Of a DNA stretch of 64,000 bases, positions 45,118-56,394 are shown one piece after another (position 1 is the stretch's first letter; each line of letters begins with the position of its first letter). The notes beneath the pieces were generated by a model. The model was given only the letters and a program-made list of their open reading frames with translations. It ran no database searches and had not been told where the DNA came from. The position numbers and the translations under genes were made by a program. The DNA comes from Isoetes taiwanensis (taxonomy: Eukaryota; Streptophyta; Lycopodiopsida; Isoetales; Isoetaceae). The stretch is taken from assembly GCA_021234155.1 (NCBI GenBank), contig JAJEKV010000018.1, positions 16,867,415 through 16,931,414 of the forward strand, written 5' to 3'.

Positions 45118-46402
45118 CTGCCAAAAGCAAGTACAATCTAAAAATATTGTATGGCAGTGTTGATGGTTTGGGACCCCACAGCTTATGGCACATAGAAACA
45201 ACTCTCGAGCCAAAACCACCTGGTACTTTGGTATTTTGGGGTTGATGTAATTGATAAGGAAATGATCATATCCTTTATGCTCCATCTTATGCTGGACAGT
45301 GAAAGAAAGAATTGTGGCTTGCCCTCATCGTAAAGAAACATTCATGCGTGTGAACTTTTGGTGGACAGGGCAGGAATCTACGTAGCATAACCTATCTAGA
45401 CTAACCATTGGGGTCCTATCCCCATCAAGCCTCCTTAGCTCACAAGTCTTTTAAGGGGAATCTCTAGGCTTGGAGGCCAGATCCATAGCCCAATTCACCG
45501 TTTCCTTTTGTTTTGTTTCTCGAATTTGTTGTGTTATATTTGTGCAAGTCATTCGTGAGAAACATGCGATCGTTCAATTAGACGTTCAGGTCATTTACGG
45601 GAGACCCATAGGGTCTATGAGACCAAGAACATACAGAACTGAGGATCTGCAAGGAAGTTTTAAGACCTACATTCACCTTTGTTTTCATGGATTGCTGCTG
45701 TTACTCCAGGCCAATAGGCAGAGACACTAAAAAGGAATAATACTAAAACATCAATAAAAACTCAATGAAAGATTCCTAGAAAGATGATCCAATCGCCCTC
45801 CTGGCGAATGATTTTGATATCAGCATATGGCTGTTTTTGAACCCTACCTTGTTTTTTCCTTCTTCTGAAAGAAATTATAATGTTTCTGTTTTGCTGCCCA
45901 TTTTACAAATCAGCACGTCATACTATCTTGATCAGATACTACTTTTTTTTGAACATAAGCCAAGACAGCTATGAAGCCTCAGCTGGCTCTATTGCATGGC
46001 CCCAAAATCTCGTGAAGCCTCTCTGATGAGAACATTCATCTGCTCAGAAATCCACTCCCCATATCTATGAGCCAGATAGAGCTACCGGTTTTACTAACAT
46101 GTCAAATCATGATAGTGCATTCGAAAGCATTGTTTCAAGAGTGGTATATCCCTTGGCAATTCGAGCTTGGGCATCTGAAAAGGGGGCATGAGATCTCCAC
46201 TCTCAGATCCATATATGCAGATACAATGGAAGGGTTAAAACCTTTGACTAAGCAACTATTTGAGCTCATTTGTAAAACATCCTCTCTGGACGGTGTCTTC
46301 TCCGACATAGACACGTGATTATGCCTCAGGTTAAATGAAATAGACCTTATGAATATGAAAATATCAATTAGTAACAGAACATTTTGAGCTAATTAAGCTT
46401 GA
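45118..46402. other. unassigned DNA between HACD exons and LINE tail
   Basis: The first HACD exon should lie here but none is convincing. At 45944-46318 a T-run is followed by partly protein-like sequence on the minus strand (SAYMDLRVEISCPLFRCPSS), perhaps a LINE or gene fragment; the family is not recognised. Confidence 0.35.
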
Positions 46403-46735
46403 GGGAGGAAGGAAGGAAGGTACTTTTATCGTCCACGGAGACCAATCGGTCTATGGGACCCAATACAAAAACGCAGCAAGCGGATTACTTGCCGGATTAA
46501 AAAACCCGCCCGGAAGGGTTTTGAGGGAAAACCGTGGCAAAGAATCACCGCCGACAAAACCGTCCTAACATATAAAATGCGTAAACACCCAAATATGTAC
46601 GGTCATGCACCGCGACCCGTAGTGCCTAATCACGAAAGCAGCCAAAGCGGGGGCAAAGGTGACCTCGCAGTCCAAGATTACCTGAAAGAATGCGACCCCA
46701 AGGCACGTACTGACGGTGAGGGCAAGTATATAAAT
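46403..46735 (-). mobile_element. 5'-truncated LINE 3' end, same family as copies 1 and 2
   Basis: In reverse complement this is the LINE 3' UTR: GGTTTTCCCTC..AAAACCCTTC, GGGTCCCATAGACCGATTGG, TCTCCGTGGACGATAAAAGT, ending in TTCC repeats (GGAA on the plus strand at 46403-46420). It matches 12805-13052 best, including the end of ORF2 with CACTACGGGT. The truncation point is near 46735. It proves a third insertion of this family in the window. Confidence 0.88.
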
Positions 46736-46940
46736 ATAACTATGCTCATTTTTTGGACCAATTGCCCCTTCTTGTTTTCTCTCAGTTTATTTAATGTCAC
46801 GAACCAAGTCATAAACAGAAGAATAATCCGTACAATGAAGATCCTGTGAGAAAGGCTCCAACATGGACAATTGACATCTTTTTACTACGTTGTCAATAAA
46901 TTAAAACCAGACATATGCTTTACCCTAATGCTTTACCAGA

Positions 46941-47460
46941 TTTGTGAATGAATTCATGGCAGATGATTACAGGCATTGGTATATTTGGTGATATAGCGTC
47001 AGGATCGAATCCCGAATCAGAAAAACAGAAAGAGTATTGTTGCCAAACCCAAGAGATCAATTGTCGGGCCAAAAGCAAAAGAAAGTGAGGTAAGAAATAA
47101 TGCCCTTTTTTCAAATCGCCATTCTCCACGACTCAAAGTTCCACCGCCTGACTGCCCAAATGCTTGGCATGCACCTCTTTTCCTGACACTGGAATCGTAT
47201 CTTCCCTTCCAGTGTCAGAAAAAGAGGTGCATGCCAAGCGTCTGGGCAGTCAGGCGGTGGAACTTTGAGTCGTGGAGAATGGCGATTTGAAAAAAGGGCA
47301 TTATTTCTTACCTCACTTTCTTTTGCTTTTGGCCCGACAATTGATCTCTTGGGTTTGGCAACAATACTCTTTCTGTTTTTCTGATTCAGGATTCGATCCT
47401 GACGCTATATCACCAAATATACCAATGCCTGTAATCATCTGCCATGAATTCATTCACAAA
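46941..47460. repeat. 254-bp-arm palindrome next to CHX copy B
   Basis: Arms 46941-47194 and 47207-47460 are reverse complements with only a few mismatches and a 12-base centre. Each arm can encode the same open stretch (ENGDLKKGHYFLPHFLLLLA, on the minus strand at left and the plus strand at right). The inner end of the arms (GGCATGCACCTCTTTT.CTGA) matches the 107-bp unit near copy A. The right arm ends about 100 bp before the CHX copy B start codon. Confidence 0.93.
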
Positions 47461-47557
47461 ACTCCGGCAGGGAGGCGGCCATTTTTGTGGATGCTAGGGC
47501 ATAGTTAAATGGGCAATAATCTATTTGTTCGGCCATTCTTAAGAATATTCAGTTGCG

Positions 47558-48352
47558 ATGGGTCCAGTTACCAGCCATTCAAAGCTTAAGAAGACAACAT
47601 CCAATGGTGCTTTACAAGGGATAATCCTATTAGCTTCGCTTTCTCGCTTTTAATAGTCTAGATTTGCATTGTTGTGAGCTTAACACAAACCATCGCATTT
47701 TTCATGAAACCGTTAAGGCAACCACGAGTGATCGCAGAGATTATTGGTGGAATGGACCTTCAGCTCTAGGCCGATATCCTGTATATCTACAGAGCATATT
47801 TCCAAGTAATAGTTTGACAGTGCTGGAGATCTTCACTTATATGGGACTTCTTTTTTCCCTCTTCATGGTTGGGCTTGAACTAGACTTGAAAGCAATTAGT
47901 AAATAGGGGAAAGACGCTCTACCCACTGCAGCTGCTAGCATTTCGTTACCCTTTGTGGCAGGAGTTGGAGTTTCTTTTGTACTTCATAAGACTATCAGCA
48001 AGGGTGTAACTTTTGGTCCATTTCTTCTGTTCATGGGGGTAGCAATGTCCATCACAGCATTTCCTATTCTTGCTCGCATTTTGGCAGAACGAAAGCTCCT
48101 GACCACAGATGTAGGGCAAATGGAAATGTCAGCTGCAGCAGTGAATGATGCGGTTGCTTGGATTCTCTTGGCTCTTGCTATGGCACTTTCAAGTTCAAGC
48201 AGGAGTCCTGTTGTAGCTGCATGGGTGTTACTCTGTGGACTTGCTTTTATACTAGTTATGTTCCTTTTTGTAAAACCCATTATGACAAGGATTGCTAATA
48301 GGTCTCCTGACAATGAGCCTGTTAGTGAGATGTATGTATGTGTTACTCTTCT
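47558..48352 (+). pseudogene. CHX-type cation/H+ antiporter, copy B (broken; resumes 57395-57418)
   Basis: Plus-strand counterpart of copy A. It begins at an ATG (47558) giving MGPVTSHSKLKKTTSNGALQ, a family-typical N-terminus. A one-base deletion follows (GGG where copy A has GGGG before ATAATCC). Then come LLIV, a TAG and [28 protein letters not shown], the same deletion as copy [21 protein letters not shown], a TAG after KAISK, and a good membrane block GVGVSFVLHKTISKG to MFLFVKPIMTRIANRSPDNE. At 48352 LINE copy 2 interrupts it; the next 24 bases (LLGVLIAG) appear at 57395-57418, after which CHX sequence stops. The entire C-terminal half is absent. Confidence 0.9.
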
Positions 48353-49204
48353 CTAGCTCCTTGCTCACATTCTCTCTCTAGCATCTTGCTCACATTCTCT
48401 CTCTAGCCTTCTCTTTCTCTCCTTTCCTTCTCCACTGTCTCTTTAGCCTTCTTTCTCTCTGGCCTTCCTTTTTCCCCCTGTCTATAGCCTTGCTTTTCCC
48501 TCTCTCTATAGCCTTGATTTTTCCCCTTTCTCTCTCTATATCCCATCAACGCGACCCATGGTGCGCCACTCTTTAGCCTTCTCTCTCTGGCCTTCCTTTT
48601 TCCCTCTCTCTATAGCCTTGCTTTTTTCCCTTTCTCTCTCTATATCCTACCATGGCGCCCATTTGTCTCTTTAGCCTTCTCTCTCTGGCCTTCCTTTTTC
48701 CCTCTCTCTATAGCCCTGCTTTTTTCCCTTTCTCTCTCTATATCCTATCAAGGCGACTCATGGCGCGCCAATAGAGTGTTCCAGGTTCTAGAACACTCAA
48801 AGTTCGCTGGATGTGTCGCCTTGTGTTCTTCCGTCCCGTCCCAAAAAGCTTATTCATGGCGCGCCACTGTCTCTTTAGCCTTCTCTCTTTGGCCTTCCTT
48901 TTTCCCTCCCTCTATAACCCTGCTTTTTTCCCTTTCTCTCTCTATATCCTATCAAGGCGACTCCTAGAACACTCAGAGTTTGCTGGATGTGCATTTCAGC
49001 CTATTCCAAAAAGCTTATTCGAACCAAACCCATACCAAAAGTATTCCGACAGTAGCCGGAATCAAACCTCCCCCCCACAAGGTTGAACCCCCTCAAACCC
49101 CCCCGTGCCAACCACTGAGGGGAAGCATCGTTTATGTTTTTAAACATCTTTCAATTCTTAATAACACTTTAACTCTTTAATCCCCATCCATACCATACAA
49201 CCTC
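48353..49204 (+). promoter_or_regulatory. CT-rich monomer repeats, LINE 5' leader
   Basis: A ~100-bp unit (CTTTAGCCTTCTCTCTCTGG, CCTTCCTTTTTCCCTCTCTC, TATAGCC, CTTTCTCTCTCTATATCC) recurs about four times at roughly 48440, 48572, 48667 and 48868, with GGCGCGCCA-type spacers. GAACACTCA.AGTT.GCTGG also appears twice (48790, 48966). It lies at the element's 5' end, where tandem monomers act as promoters in several LINE families; that role here is inference. Confidence 0.6.
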
Positions 49205-50560
49205 ATGGCCGCTTCTGTAGCCCCTTGCCCAGACCCCCATTTGGAGGGAGACATTCCCCAGCCCCAGCCCCAGCCCCAGCCCACCTGGGAGAACCAGGGG
49301 GAGGGGCCGCCGCGAAAACGGCCCCGGTCAGATAACAAAGACAAGGGAGAAACCTCTTCCATGAGGAGGGAAGCCCGGGCGAAGGCCCAATCTATGAGAT
49401 TGACTCGGGAGATGGATGAAGGCTGCTCAAGCCCGGCACAGGCGCAGACGAGGGCCATGAAACAGCTGGAGGAACAGATCGAGAGTAACAGAACCCGGAT
49501 TGCAGGACTGGCAGCAGAGATACAGTCCTCAGCATCCCACGTGCTCAAAAGACAGTTGGCAGCGGAAAGGCAACGGATTACAGAGATGGAGACCCGCGTG
49601 CAGCAGTTAGAAGACGGGCTCCGCTTGGCCCACTTTGAGAGGCAACAGGATAAGCAGGGCCTTGCTGACTTGCGAGCTCGCGTGGATTCCCTCCTCACCA
49701 CCATAGAGACTATGGCATGCGACAAACAGGGTGTTGAGCAGGATACAGTGGCAACTATTTCCCGCCTCAAGTCAGAAGCTGAGGGGTATGCCACCGTGAT
49801 ACAAAATGTCCGAGCCGCCGTTGAAGCCAGCCAGGCAGAGCTAAGAACCCTGCAGAGTAGGGCTCAGACACAAGATCAGGAGATACAGGAGCTCAAAGCA
49901 ACCATTGCCCAGCAAGGCAGGGGCCTCCATGCTGAGGTCCATGAACACCTACGGCACTGCACAAATGAGTTGGCTAAGCAGCAGAGAGAGCTAGGCTCCC
50001 GACTCCAGGCAGCAGAGGCCGCAACACAGGGACAGCCAAGCGCATATGCCCCACAACTCACAGGTCGCCAAACAGGCAGACAGACACCACCTGCTCCATC
50101 TCGCACACCACACCGCCCTCGCTGTGAGCAGCCCACACCCTCCAGCCAACGGACGTCACCTGCTGGGACAGCTAATGTTGCCCCTCGACTCAGTGAGCAG
50201 CAGGAGCAGAACCGCCGACGTCATAATGTGGTGGTGCGTGGACTCTTGAGGAGGCAGGAGAGGATCTCACCAAGCGCATCCAGGATGAGATCCTATCTCA
50301 AATGGCATTTCCGTCTACAGTGCACATTGCTAGAGCAAGCCGCCTTGGGACTCAACGCACAGATCGCCCGCGCGTTGTCACCTTCACGGTGGAAGACATG
50401 CGAGTACGTGAGGCCATCCGCATCAGTAGGCAGGCGGCGGGTTCTGCTTTGTATGTCGACCAGGATCTCACCCCGATGCAACAGGAGTCCCGTCGGCAGT
50501 GGCGAGGTCGAGGGACGTCCGTCGAGGGGTGCTTTGCCGGGTTTGGTCCGGCGTCCGGGG
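49205..50560 (+). CDS. LINE copy 2 ORF1 (coiled-coil, RRM-like), one frameshift
   Basis: Starts at the ATG at 49205 (MAASVAPCPDPHLEGDIPQP). A basic N-terminus (GPPRKRPRSDNKDKGE) precedes a long coiled coil rich in Q, E, R and L (residues about 75-280, e.g. KQLEEQIESNRTRIAGLAAE), then a Pro/Ser-rich spacer with paired NRRRHNVVVRGL. Near 50243 a frameshift moves the rest of the domain to another frame, where STVHIARASRLGTQRTDRPR, VVTFTVEDMRVREAIRISRQ and YVDQDLTPMQQESRR complete an ORF1-type RRM fold. Such proteins bind the element RNA as trimers and chaperone reverse transcription. The open frame beyond 50560 in the first frame is probably spurious. Confidence 0.75.
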
Positions 50561-50799
50561 CAAGCCATTTTCAGGCCCGACTCCGCCCAGGTCGTCAGGC
50601 GCAATCGTCAAACTGCCGCCACTCCTGCTCATGCCCGCTGCAGCATACCCCTACCGCACCTCCTGCGCCCCGCCGCTCCGGATCGTTGCTTTCAGCGCCG
50701 CTGCTACTCCCCATGGAATCGGCAGATCATCGAAAGCATCCACACCGAATGCCAACAAATAGGAACGTGCCTCGGATGGTGTCTTGAACCAGGTCGGGC

Positions 50800-53272
50800 T
50801 TCGGCGTAAAGGGGAGAGTCTCAACTCTATTGCACGGATATGGATCTCATTTTTCTCATGGAAACATGGGAGCATGCAGGCTGACCGTAGAACCTCCCAG
50901 CTATCCGCATTTCGGTGTTCAATGAGTGCGCAGTGCAAGCGAGGGCATGGCGGGGTTGCCCGCTACTACCGCGGCGACTTTGAGGCACTTCGGTCTCGTT
51001 GCACAAAACGGAGCATTGTGTACAATCGCTACTTGTGGGTGCTGCGGCAAGATGACATGGCGGCACTCTCCTCATAGCAAAGATGCTACTTTCCACATGT
51101 CGAGCAACTTTTATAACACTCATTCGGATGTGGATCGATTGGAGCTCTATGTCGATCTATATGATGACATACAACAAAGACAAACAGGTTAGGCAAGGTG
51201 GTTATGTTGCTTGGCGATTTTAATGCACGCACGTGAGCCGAAAGCAAGTTCTAAAATTTGAGCCCCGGCGAGAGGACGCCTTGCAGTTGAACCCCGCAGA
51301 GGTGGCTTGGTCAAGGGTGTCGGGCGGCGACCATATTTCACGCTATGGCGTGCGCTTGTTATTGCCGGGTAGTATCTTTGACCTAGTTATACAGAATGGG
51401 TTGGCACAATGGCCGCCTTCCACCGGCTTTGACTTGTAGACAGAGAACCAAGGGGTGGCTCCAAAGGTGGTGGATTATCCGCCGGTTGAGGAACGGGATC
51501 GCACCGGTTACTCATTTTTCCATCGGAATGCATTACACCGGGATGAGGAAGTGGACTTCGGACCATCGGCCCCTCGCTCATGCATCTCCATTGGGAGGCT
51601 CCCCGTGCATCTATCGCCTCAACACACCGGGTGCCCCACCGGTGCGTGCCGGATTACGACCGTCGCAGGACCTATGCCCACCGCTTGAGCATGATCTCGG
51701 CGGACGTGTTACAACTCCCCACACTTCAAGAGCAATGCCGCTTTCGACTCACTCACCGCCCGGCGGTGGCGAAAGATGCTTTGAAGAGGTCGCCACGGCG
51801 AACCTCGGGCACTACCACCTTCCCCGCAAGCAGATGGTTTGATGATGAGTGTCGGGAGCTCAAACGCGACACTCGACAAGTCATCGATCCCACCTCCCGC
51901 CCACACAAAAGCCGCCGGGCCAATACCGCCCTTTCTCAAGAACAAGAAGGCCGATACCTCGCAGAGCATCAGCAGAATGATGTTTGGTCTCCGGATCGGC
52001 ACCCCGGGACATTCGGAGAAGGGTCTTGAGCAAGCCCGCATGACCCACGGGGAACATCACCCTGAGCAATGGGTACAAGATTTCTGGCAATGCCTTTACG
52101 ACCCGCTTGGGGGCCGGACACCAGTATCTCCACAGATAGGCATGGCTCTGGTTATCACAGAGGGGGATGTCATCATGGGCCTACAACGTCTAGCTAATGG
52201 GAAGGCAGCAGATTTAGATGGCATGCAGGCAGAACTTCTGAAATGGGTTGGGCCTCCACTGGTGCCTGTCTTCACGGCATTGTTCAATAAAGCATTGCGA
52301 GAAGGCTTCCCTCCGCAATGGACCACTAGTAGAGTTGTGCCCATATACAAAGCAGGGGACCCTCAATGCCCGGCCAACTACCGTACTATTATGGTCAGCT
52401 CTCTCTTTGCAAAACTGTTGGCTGGCATCCTTAAGAAGCGGCTGACAATATAGGCAGAGGAAACGGATGTGCGAGCTCTTACACAGGCAGGTTTCCGGCC
52501 CAGCCACTCCACCATTGATCATATCTTCACTCTGCGCACATTGATTGAGGATAGCAGGAATCGCCGGCAGAACCTGTACTGTTGTTTCGTGGATTTTGCA
52601 AAAGCTTTTGACATAGTGCCCCGCGACAAGCTATGGGACAGATTGCGGCAGCTTAGGACTCCCCTTGACTTGCAGAATGCAGTGTATAGGCTATACAAGG
52701 CATGCTCAGGCCGTATCACATCGTCAGCACAGCCGGTAATCAGTAGCATTAGAGTGCGTCAAGGTTGCCCCCTCTCCCCCACACTCTTTGGCCTATACCT
52801 TGATCAACTGGAAGATTGGCTCTCTGAGCATGGAGGTGCGGGCGCACATCTTATGCATCACACAATCCGGCAACTCATATATGCTGACGATGTCAACCTC
52901 CTGGCCTATACTCCAGAGGACATGCAACGTCACCTGGATGCTCTTGGCACTTTTTGCCAATTCACTGGCATGCGAGTTAACTTGGCCAAAATTAGGGTGC
53001 TGCTAGTTGCATCATCCCGTCAGCCAAGGCTTCCCTCATTCACTTACCAGGGACAAGAGGTAGAGGTGGCTCCGACCTACAAGTACTCGGGGATCGAGTT
53101 CTCAACTACCACCCATTGGGATGCTGCCATCAGGTTGCGGGTCACGGCGGGTTGGAAAGCACTATATGCCATGCAGAACAATAGCCACAAGGTAGATTTG
53201 TATGCCTGGGGCCACCAGTCACACTTGTTTCGGGCCTTGGTCGAGCCGGTCCTTTTGTATGAGGCAGAAGTG
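50800..53272 (+). pseudogene. LINE copy 2 ORF2 (endonuclease-RT), split by LTR element
   Basis: The endonuclease start reads MDLIFLMETWEH (about 50840), with the catalytic Glu, and ends at TSDHRPLAH (about 51553). Several frameshifts lie between. RWFDDECRELKRDTRQ (about 51833) is the linker. The RT runs through LANGKAADLDGMQAELLKWV, QWTTSRVVPIYKAGDPQCPA, a TAG near 52451, then QAGFRPSHSTIDHIFTLRTL, CCFVDFAKAFDIVPRDKLWD, IRVRQGCPLSPTLFGLYLDQ and the catalytic QLIYADDVNLLAY (about 52870). The frame is interrupted at 53272 by the non-coding LTR element and continues at 56395. The enzyme nicks target DNA and copies the element RNA at the site. Confidence 0.85.
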
Positions 53273-53613
53273 TGTTAGTTTGAGTTCTTGGCATACACCC
53301 TGCAGCAGCAGTCTATGACTACCGGATGCTACAAAGCTGCCATGCTCATGATCACGAAACAAGAACAAGACAAGAAATATGTACAAAGAATGAAGGGGAA
53401 CGTGGCCTCCAAATATGAGATCAAACCTAAGTACATCTGAAGAGGCTCCGGTCTAATATAGTGTAGACTGCAAATCTGAGCCGTACACTAACTAAATCTA
53501 ACCCCTACACTTATGTTAATCTAATCATGCCAAGTGTCAGTCTGCCACCACTGACACCTAACATGTGCATGCACCTAACATGTGCATGCACAATGTTAAC
53601 CACTAGGTGGTTA
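53273..53613 (-). repeat. 3' LTR of the non-coding LTR element (left)
   Basis: Matches 56031-56389; begins TGTTAGTTTGAGTTCTTGGC in plus orientation. The inner end, GGTGGTTATCG, has lost the final AACA present in the other copy. It lacks a short GAGGCTC-type stretch seen in the right copy near 56170, so the two LTRs differ mainly by small indels. Confidence 0.9.
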
Positions 53614-53989
53614 TCGCCTCCCCCCTAAAAGTTTTTAGCACTAAAAACATGCTGGACTTTTATAAGACAAGTCCGACAATTACAACATGGTGCCAAAAAT
53701 TAGGGGTAAAAATGATGGTAATGGTTGGGTGGTGTCGCCATAAAAAATCTTCATGAATGTGTTGATGACGAAGAAGATCCAAAGGAATGTCGATGCAGAA
53801 CGTGGATCATAGGAACTTGGGCCAAAAAGACATGAAGACTATCCCCTTATATGATGGGGAAGTCCATTTTAACAAATATTGCCCAATAATTCACTTAAAA
53901 ACAATTATGATAGGGGATCTTAAAAACATAAGCACAAAAAAAAACATCCCCCATGATCAGTCATAAAAGAGCGTGACAATAGTTTTGAA

Positions 53990-54265
53990 GAGCGTGGACC
54001 TTGAGCTAGGAGCGTGGCCATGAGCAAGCGTGGGTGCAGGTGTGGGCCGTGGGCGTGAGCGTGGCCGGTGAGGCGTGGACGGGAAGAAAAAAGCGTGGAG
54101 CGTGGCTTTGGCGTGGACTGGGCCGAACCCGCGGGGGTGGGCGAGTATGTGACGAGCGTGGGCAAAAATGACGGCGTGGGTCCACGGTTGCGTGGGTCAA
54201 GGCGTGGAAAATTGGTCAACATCGTGAGCCCGTGAGCGCGTGGAAAAATTGGAGGGGAAGCTATC
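53990..54265. repeat. GCGTGG-rich block inside the LTR element
   Basis: GCGTGG or GTGGCC-like hexamers recur every 6-20 bases (e.g. GAGCGTGGACC, GGAGCGTGGCC, AAGGCGTGGAA), reading CCACGC on the element's sense strand. Purine-rich with no conserved period, so a degenerate short repeat. Confidence 0.75.
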
Positions 54266-54870
54266 AAAGCGTCGACGCTGTGACCTAGCGTGAGGCACAA
54301 AAATTTTCAGTGCATCTGAGCCATAGAGATATGCAGCCAAATCTGAGCCATTGGTTCCAAAAAAACCCTAGCGTGAGCTGCAACCCTAGCCGAAAAGGCT
54401 CTGTACTGCCGATGGTGCAGGTAACCGAATTTGAAGGCGAAATTGCTGGTTCTTGCTTAACACAGATGCAAGCTGGAAGTTACTAATCTGGTATAGCGGA
54501 TATGATGCCGAAATATGAGCGCTTATGGATAGGAACTGGTCGGTGGTGCACAGGAATGCTTAAATCTTCAGAAATGATGGCCAGAAATTGTTGCAACAGT
54601 GAAAACTTGATGGATGCAGACCAAAACTCGGTGCCCACAGAGGCTCAAAGCCATGGGTGCCATATAGATGAGGAAGAAGCCAAGGGATCAATAGGTAAAG
54701 TTTCGTTTGAAAATATGTTTGTGCTCTATTCGCAGCTGGAAGTTTGATGTACTAATGGTGCTTGTGTGCAGATGAGGGAGACTGGAAAGCTGGAAGAAAT
54801 CCGTCCGAATGCTTTGTGTACTGGATGTGCTTCTTTGGAATATTGTCTTTGACTGTATTTCTAGATGAAT

Positions 54871-55550
54871 GGGGGCTAGCCACAGTGCTGGCCCTCTTGA
54901 AAAATACCAATAAGCATCGAAGAGGCGTTCTCAGAACAAAGAGCTTATGCGGCAAGAAGGTGTAAATGGGCTGCTATGGATTTTTCTTTGTGTGCGATAA
55001 TAAACTTTTGCTTGCGTGGACGTCGAACCAGATTGCGAAAGCTGCAGAGCATTAGAGAAGCTTGAACATCAAAGAGGCTCTGGGCATATAAACTGAAAGT
55101 AATTTTTGTGTTCCAAAAAGACTGAGAAATCCGAACTTTGATGCAGATAGATATGTGAGCTTGATAGACATGCTGCGACTTGGGCAGGGCCAGTGATGAT
55201 GATATAGGGGCTAGCCCAAAAGCTGGCCCTCTTAAAAACTCAATAAAAAATAGAATTGCTGTGTGCAGATGCAAACTGATGGAAAGTATTGGAAGAAGAG
55301 CTGCACTAAGACTCGAATTCGTCTAGAGCCTGAAATGCTTGAATGATTTCGTTGTATCCAAAATAAACTGATAAACCGCGGATGCAGTCCCGATATAATC
55401 GAGAAACATGCCGATAATGATTTGAAGAGGAACTCTGATGCTTGTTGTTTTGAATATGCAGGGGCTAGTCTTTTGCAGATGAACAACATGAAGAAGCAAC
55501 TGTCTGATTGTGAATCATAAGGGAGGGCTAGCCAAAGTGCTGGCCCTCTA
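54871..55550. repeat. three repeats of a hairpin motif in the LTR element
   Basis: GGGGCTAGCC...TGCTGGCCCTCT occurs at 54871-54898, 55207-55234 and 55521-55550, each an imperfect palindrome followed by an A-rich run. Spacing is about 336 and 315 bases, and the sequences between are partly similar (GTGTGCAGATG.., AATGCTT..). This suggests a diverged ~325-bp tandem repeat making up the element's interior. Confidence 0.75.
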
Positions 55551-56011
55551 TAAATAAACTGAAGAAGAAATGATAGAGAATATTTTGGGGTGTGCAACAA
55601 CACGATTTCTGATAAAACTGAGAGAAAAACAGAGGATAGTGAAAAGAATCATGATATTTTGAAAAGTTTTCAGCAAATAGAAGAGAAAAGAGGATCAAAC
55701 TGTTGATTTTTCTGAAGATTTTGCAGAGAGGAGTGCTGTCACCACTCCAGAAATCCCCTGCTGTAAAACTGTGCTTGCTGCAGCAGGAAAAACAGAGTTT
55801 TTGAAAACGATTTTCATAACAAACTAAAGGCTAAGGAATTGATTGACAAAGGGGCCTCCAAAGGACCATTTCAACAACCTGGTTGGGCCAATTAAAGGGA
55901 TTGAAGGGTTGAGAGTAGTGTACAAGAAGTATTCAAGAACCGATGATGATGAGAGCAAAGAAGAACAACAAAGAAAATAGCAAGGTCAAGCAAGTGATCA
56001 CAAGTTTAACC

Positions 56012-56030
56012 CCGCATAACGGGCGCCAAG
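56012..56030 (-). other. primer-binding site of the non-coding LTR element
   Basis: On the minus strand, TGGCGCCCGTTATGCGGGG lies within three bases of the LTR end. TGGCGCC-type sites are a standard class in plant LTR elements; the exact tRNA was not determined. Confidence 0.8.
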
Positions 56031-56389
56031 TGTTAGTTTGAGTTCTTGGCATACACCCTGCAGCAGCAGTCTATGACTACCGGATGCTACAAAGCTGCCA
56101 TGCTCATGATCACGAAACAAGAACAAGACAAGAAATATGTACAAAGAATGAAGGGGAACGTGGCCAAATGAGGCTCTCCAAATATGAGATCAAACCCGAA
56201 AGTACATCCGAAGAGGCTCGGCCTAATATAGTGTAGACCGCAAATCTGGAGCCGCATACACTAACTAAATCTAATCCCTACACTTATGTTAATCTAATCA
56301 TGCCAAGTGTCAGTCTGCCACCACTGACACCTAACATGTGCATGCACCTAACATGTGCATGCACAATGTTAACCACTAGGTGGTTAACA
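56031..56389 (-). repeat. 5' LTR of the non-coding LTR element (right)
   Basis: 359 bp, TGTTAG...TTAACA in plus orientation. Its outer end (56367-56389) is a hairpin of TGTTAACCAC and GTGGTTAACA around a TAG loop. It also has CATGTGCATGCACCTAA tandem units. Confidence 0.9.
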
Positions 56390-56394
56390 AAGTG

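Larger units (their letters stand above)
53273..56389 (-). mobile_element. non-coding LTR retrotransposon (LARD-like) inside LINE copy 2
   Basis: LTRs of about 341 and 359 bp, a 2.4-kb internal region and the target duplication AAGTG (53268-53272 and 56390-56394). The minus-strand primer-binding site TGGCGCCCGTTATG sits next to the right LTR, and a G-rich polypurine stretch next to the left LTR, so the element runs on the minus strand. The interior has no gag or pol motif. Notable are a CCACGC-rich block and three repeats of a hairpin motif. It must rely on proteins from another element. Confidence 0.9.

Noticed and set aside
46920-47508. Two near-identical 'proteins' of 69 and 78 residues in opposite directions
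   Set aside because: They are the two arms of one palindrome; no known domain, and no independent evidence of coding.
49177-49794. 205-residue minus-strand frame opposite LINE ORF1
   Set aside because: Antisense of the coiled-coil ORF1; no independent motif.
52788-53006. Separate small plus-strand gene inside the LINE RT
   Set aside because: Out-of-frame shadow of the RT frame, which carries the YADD motif.
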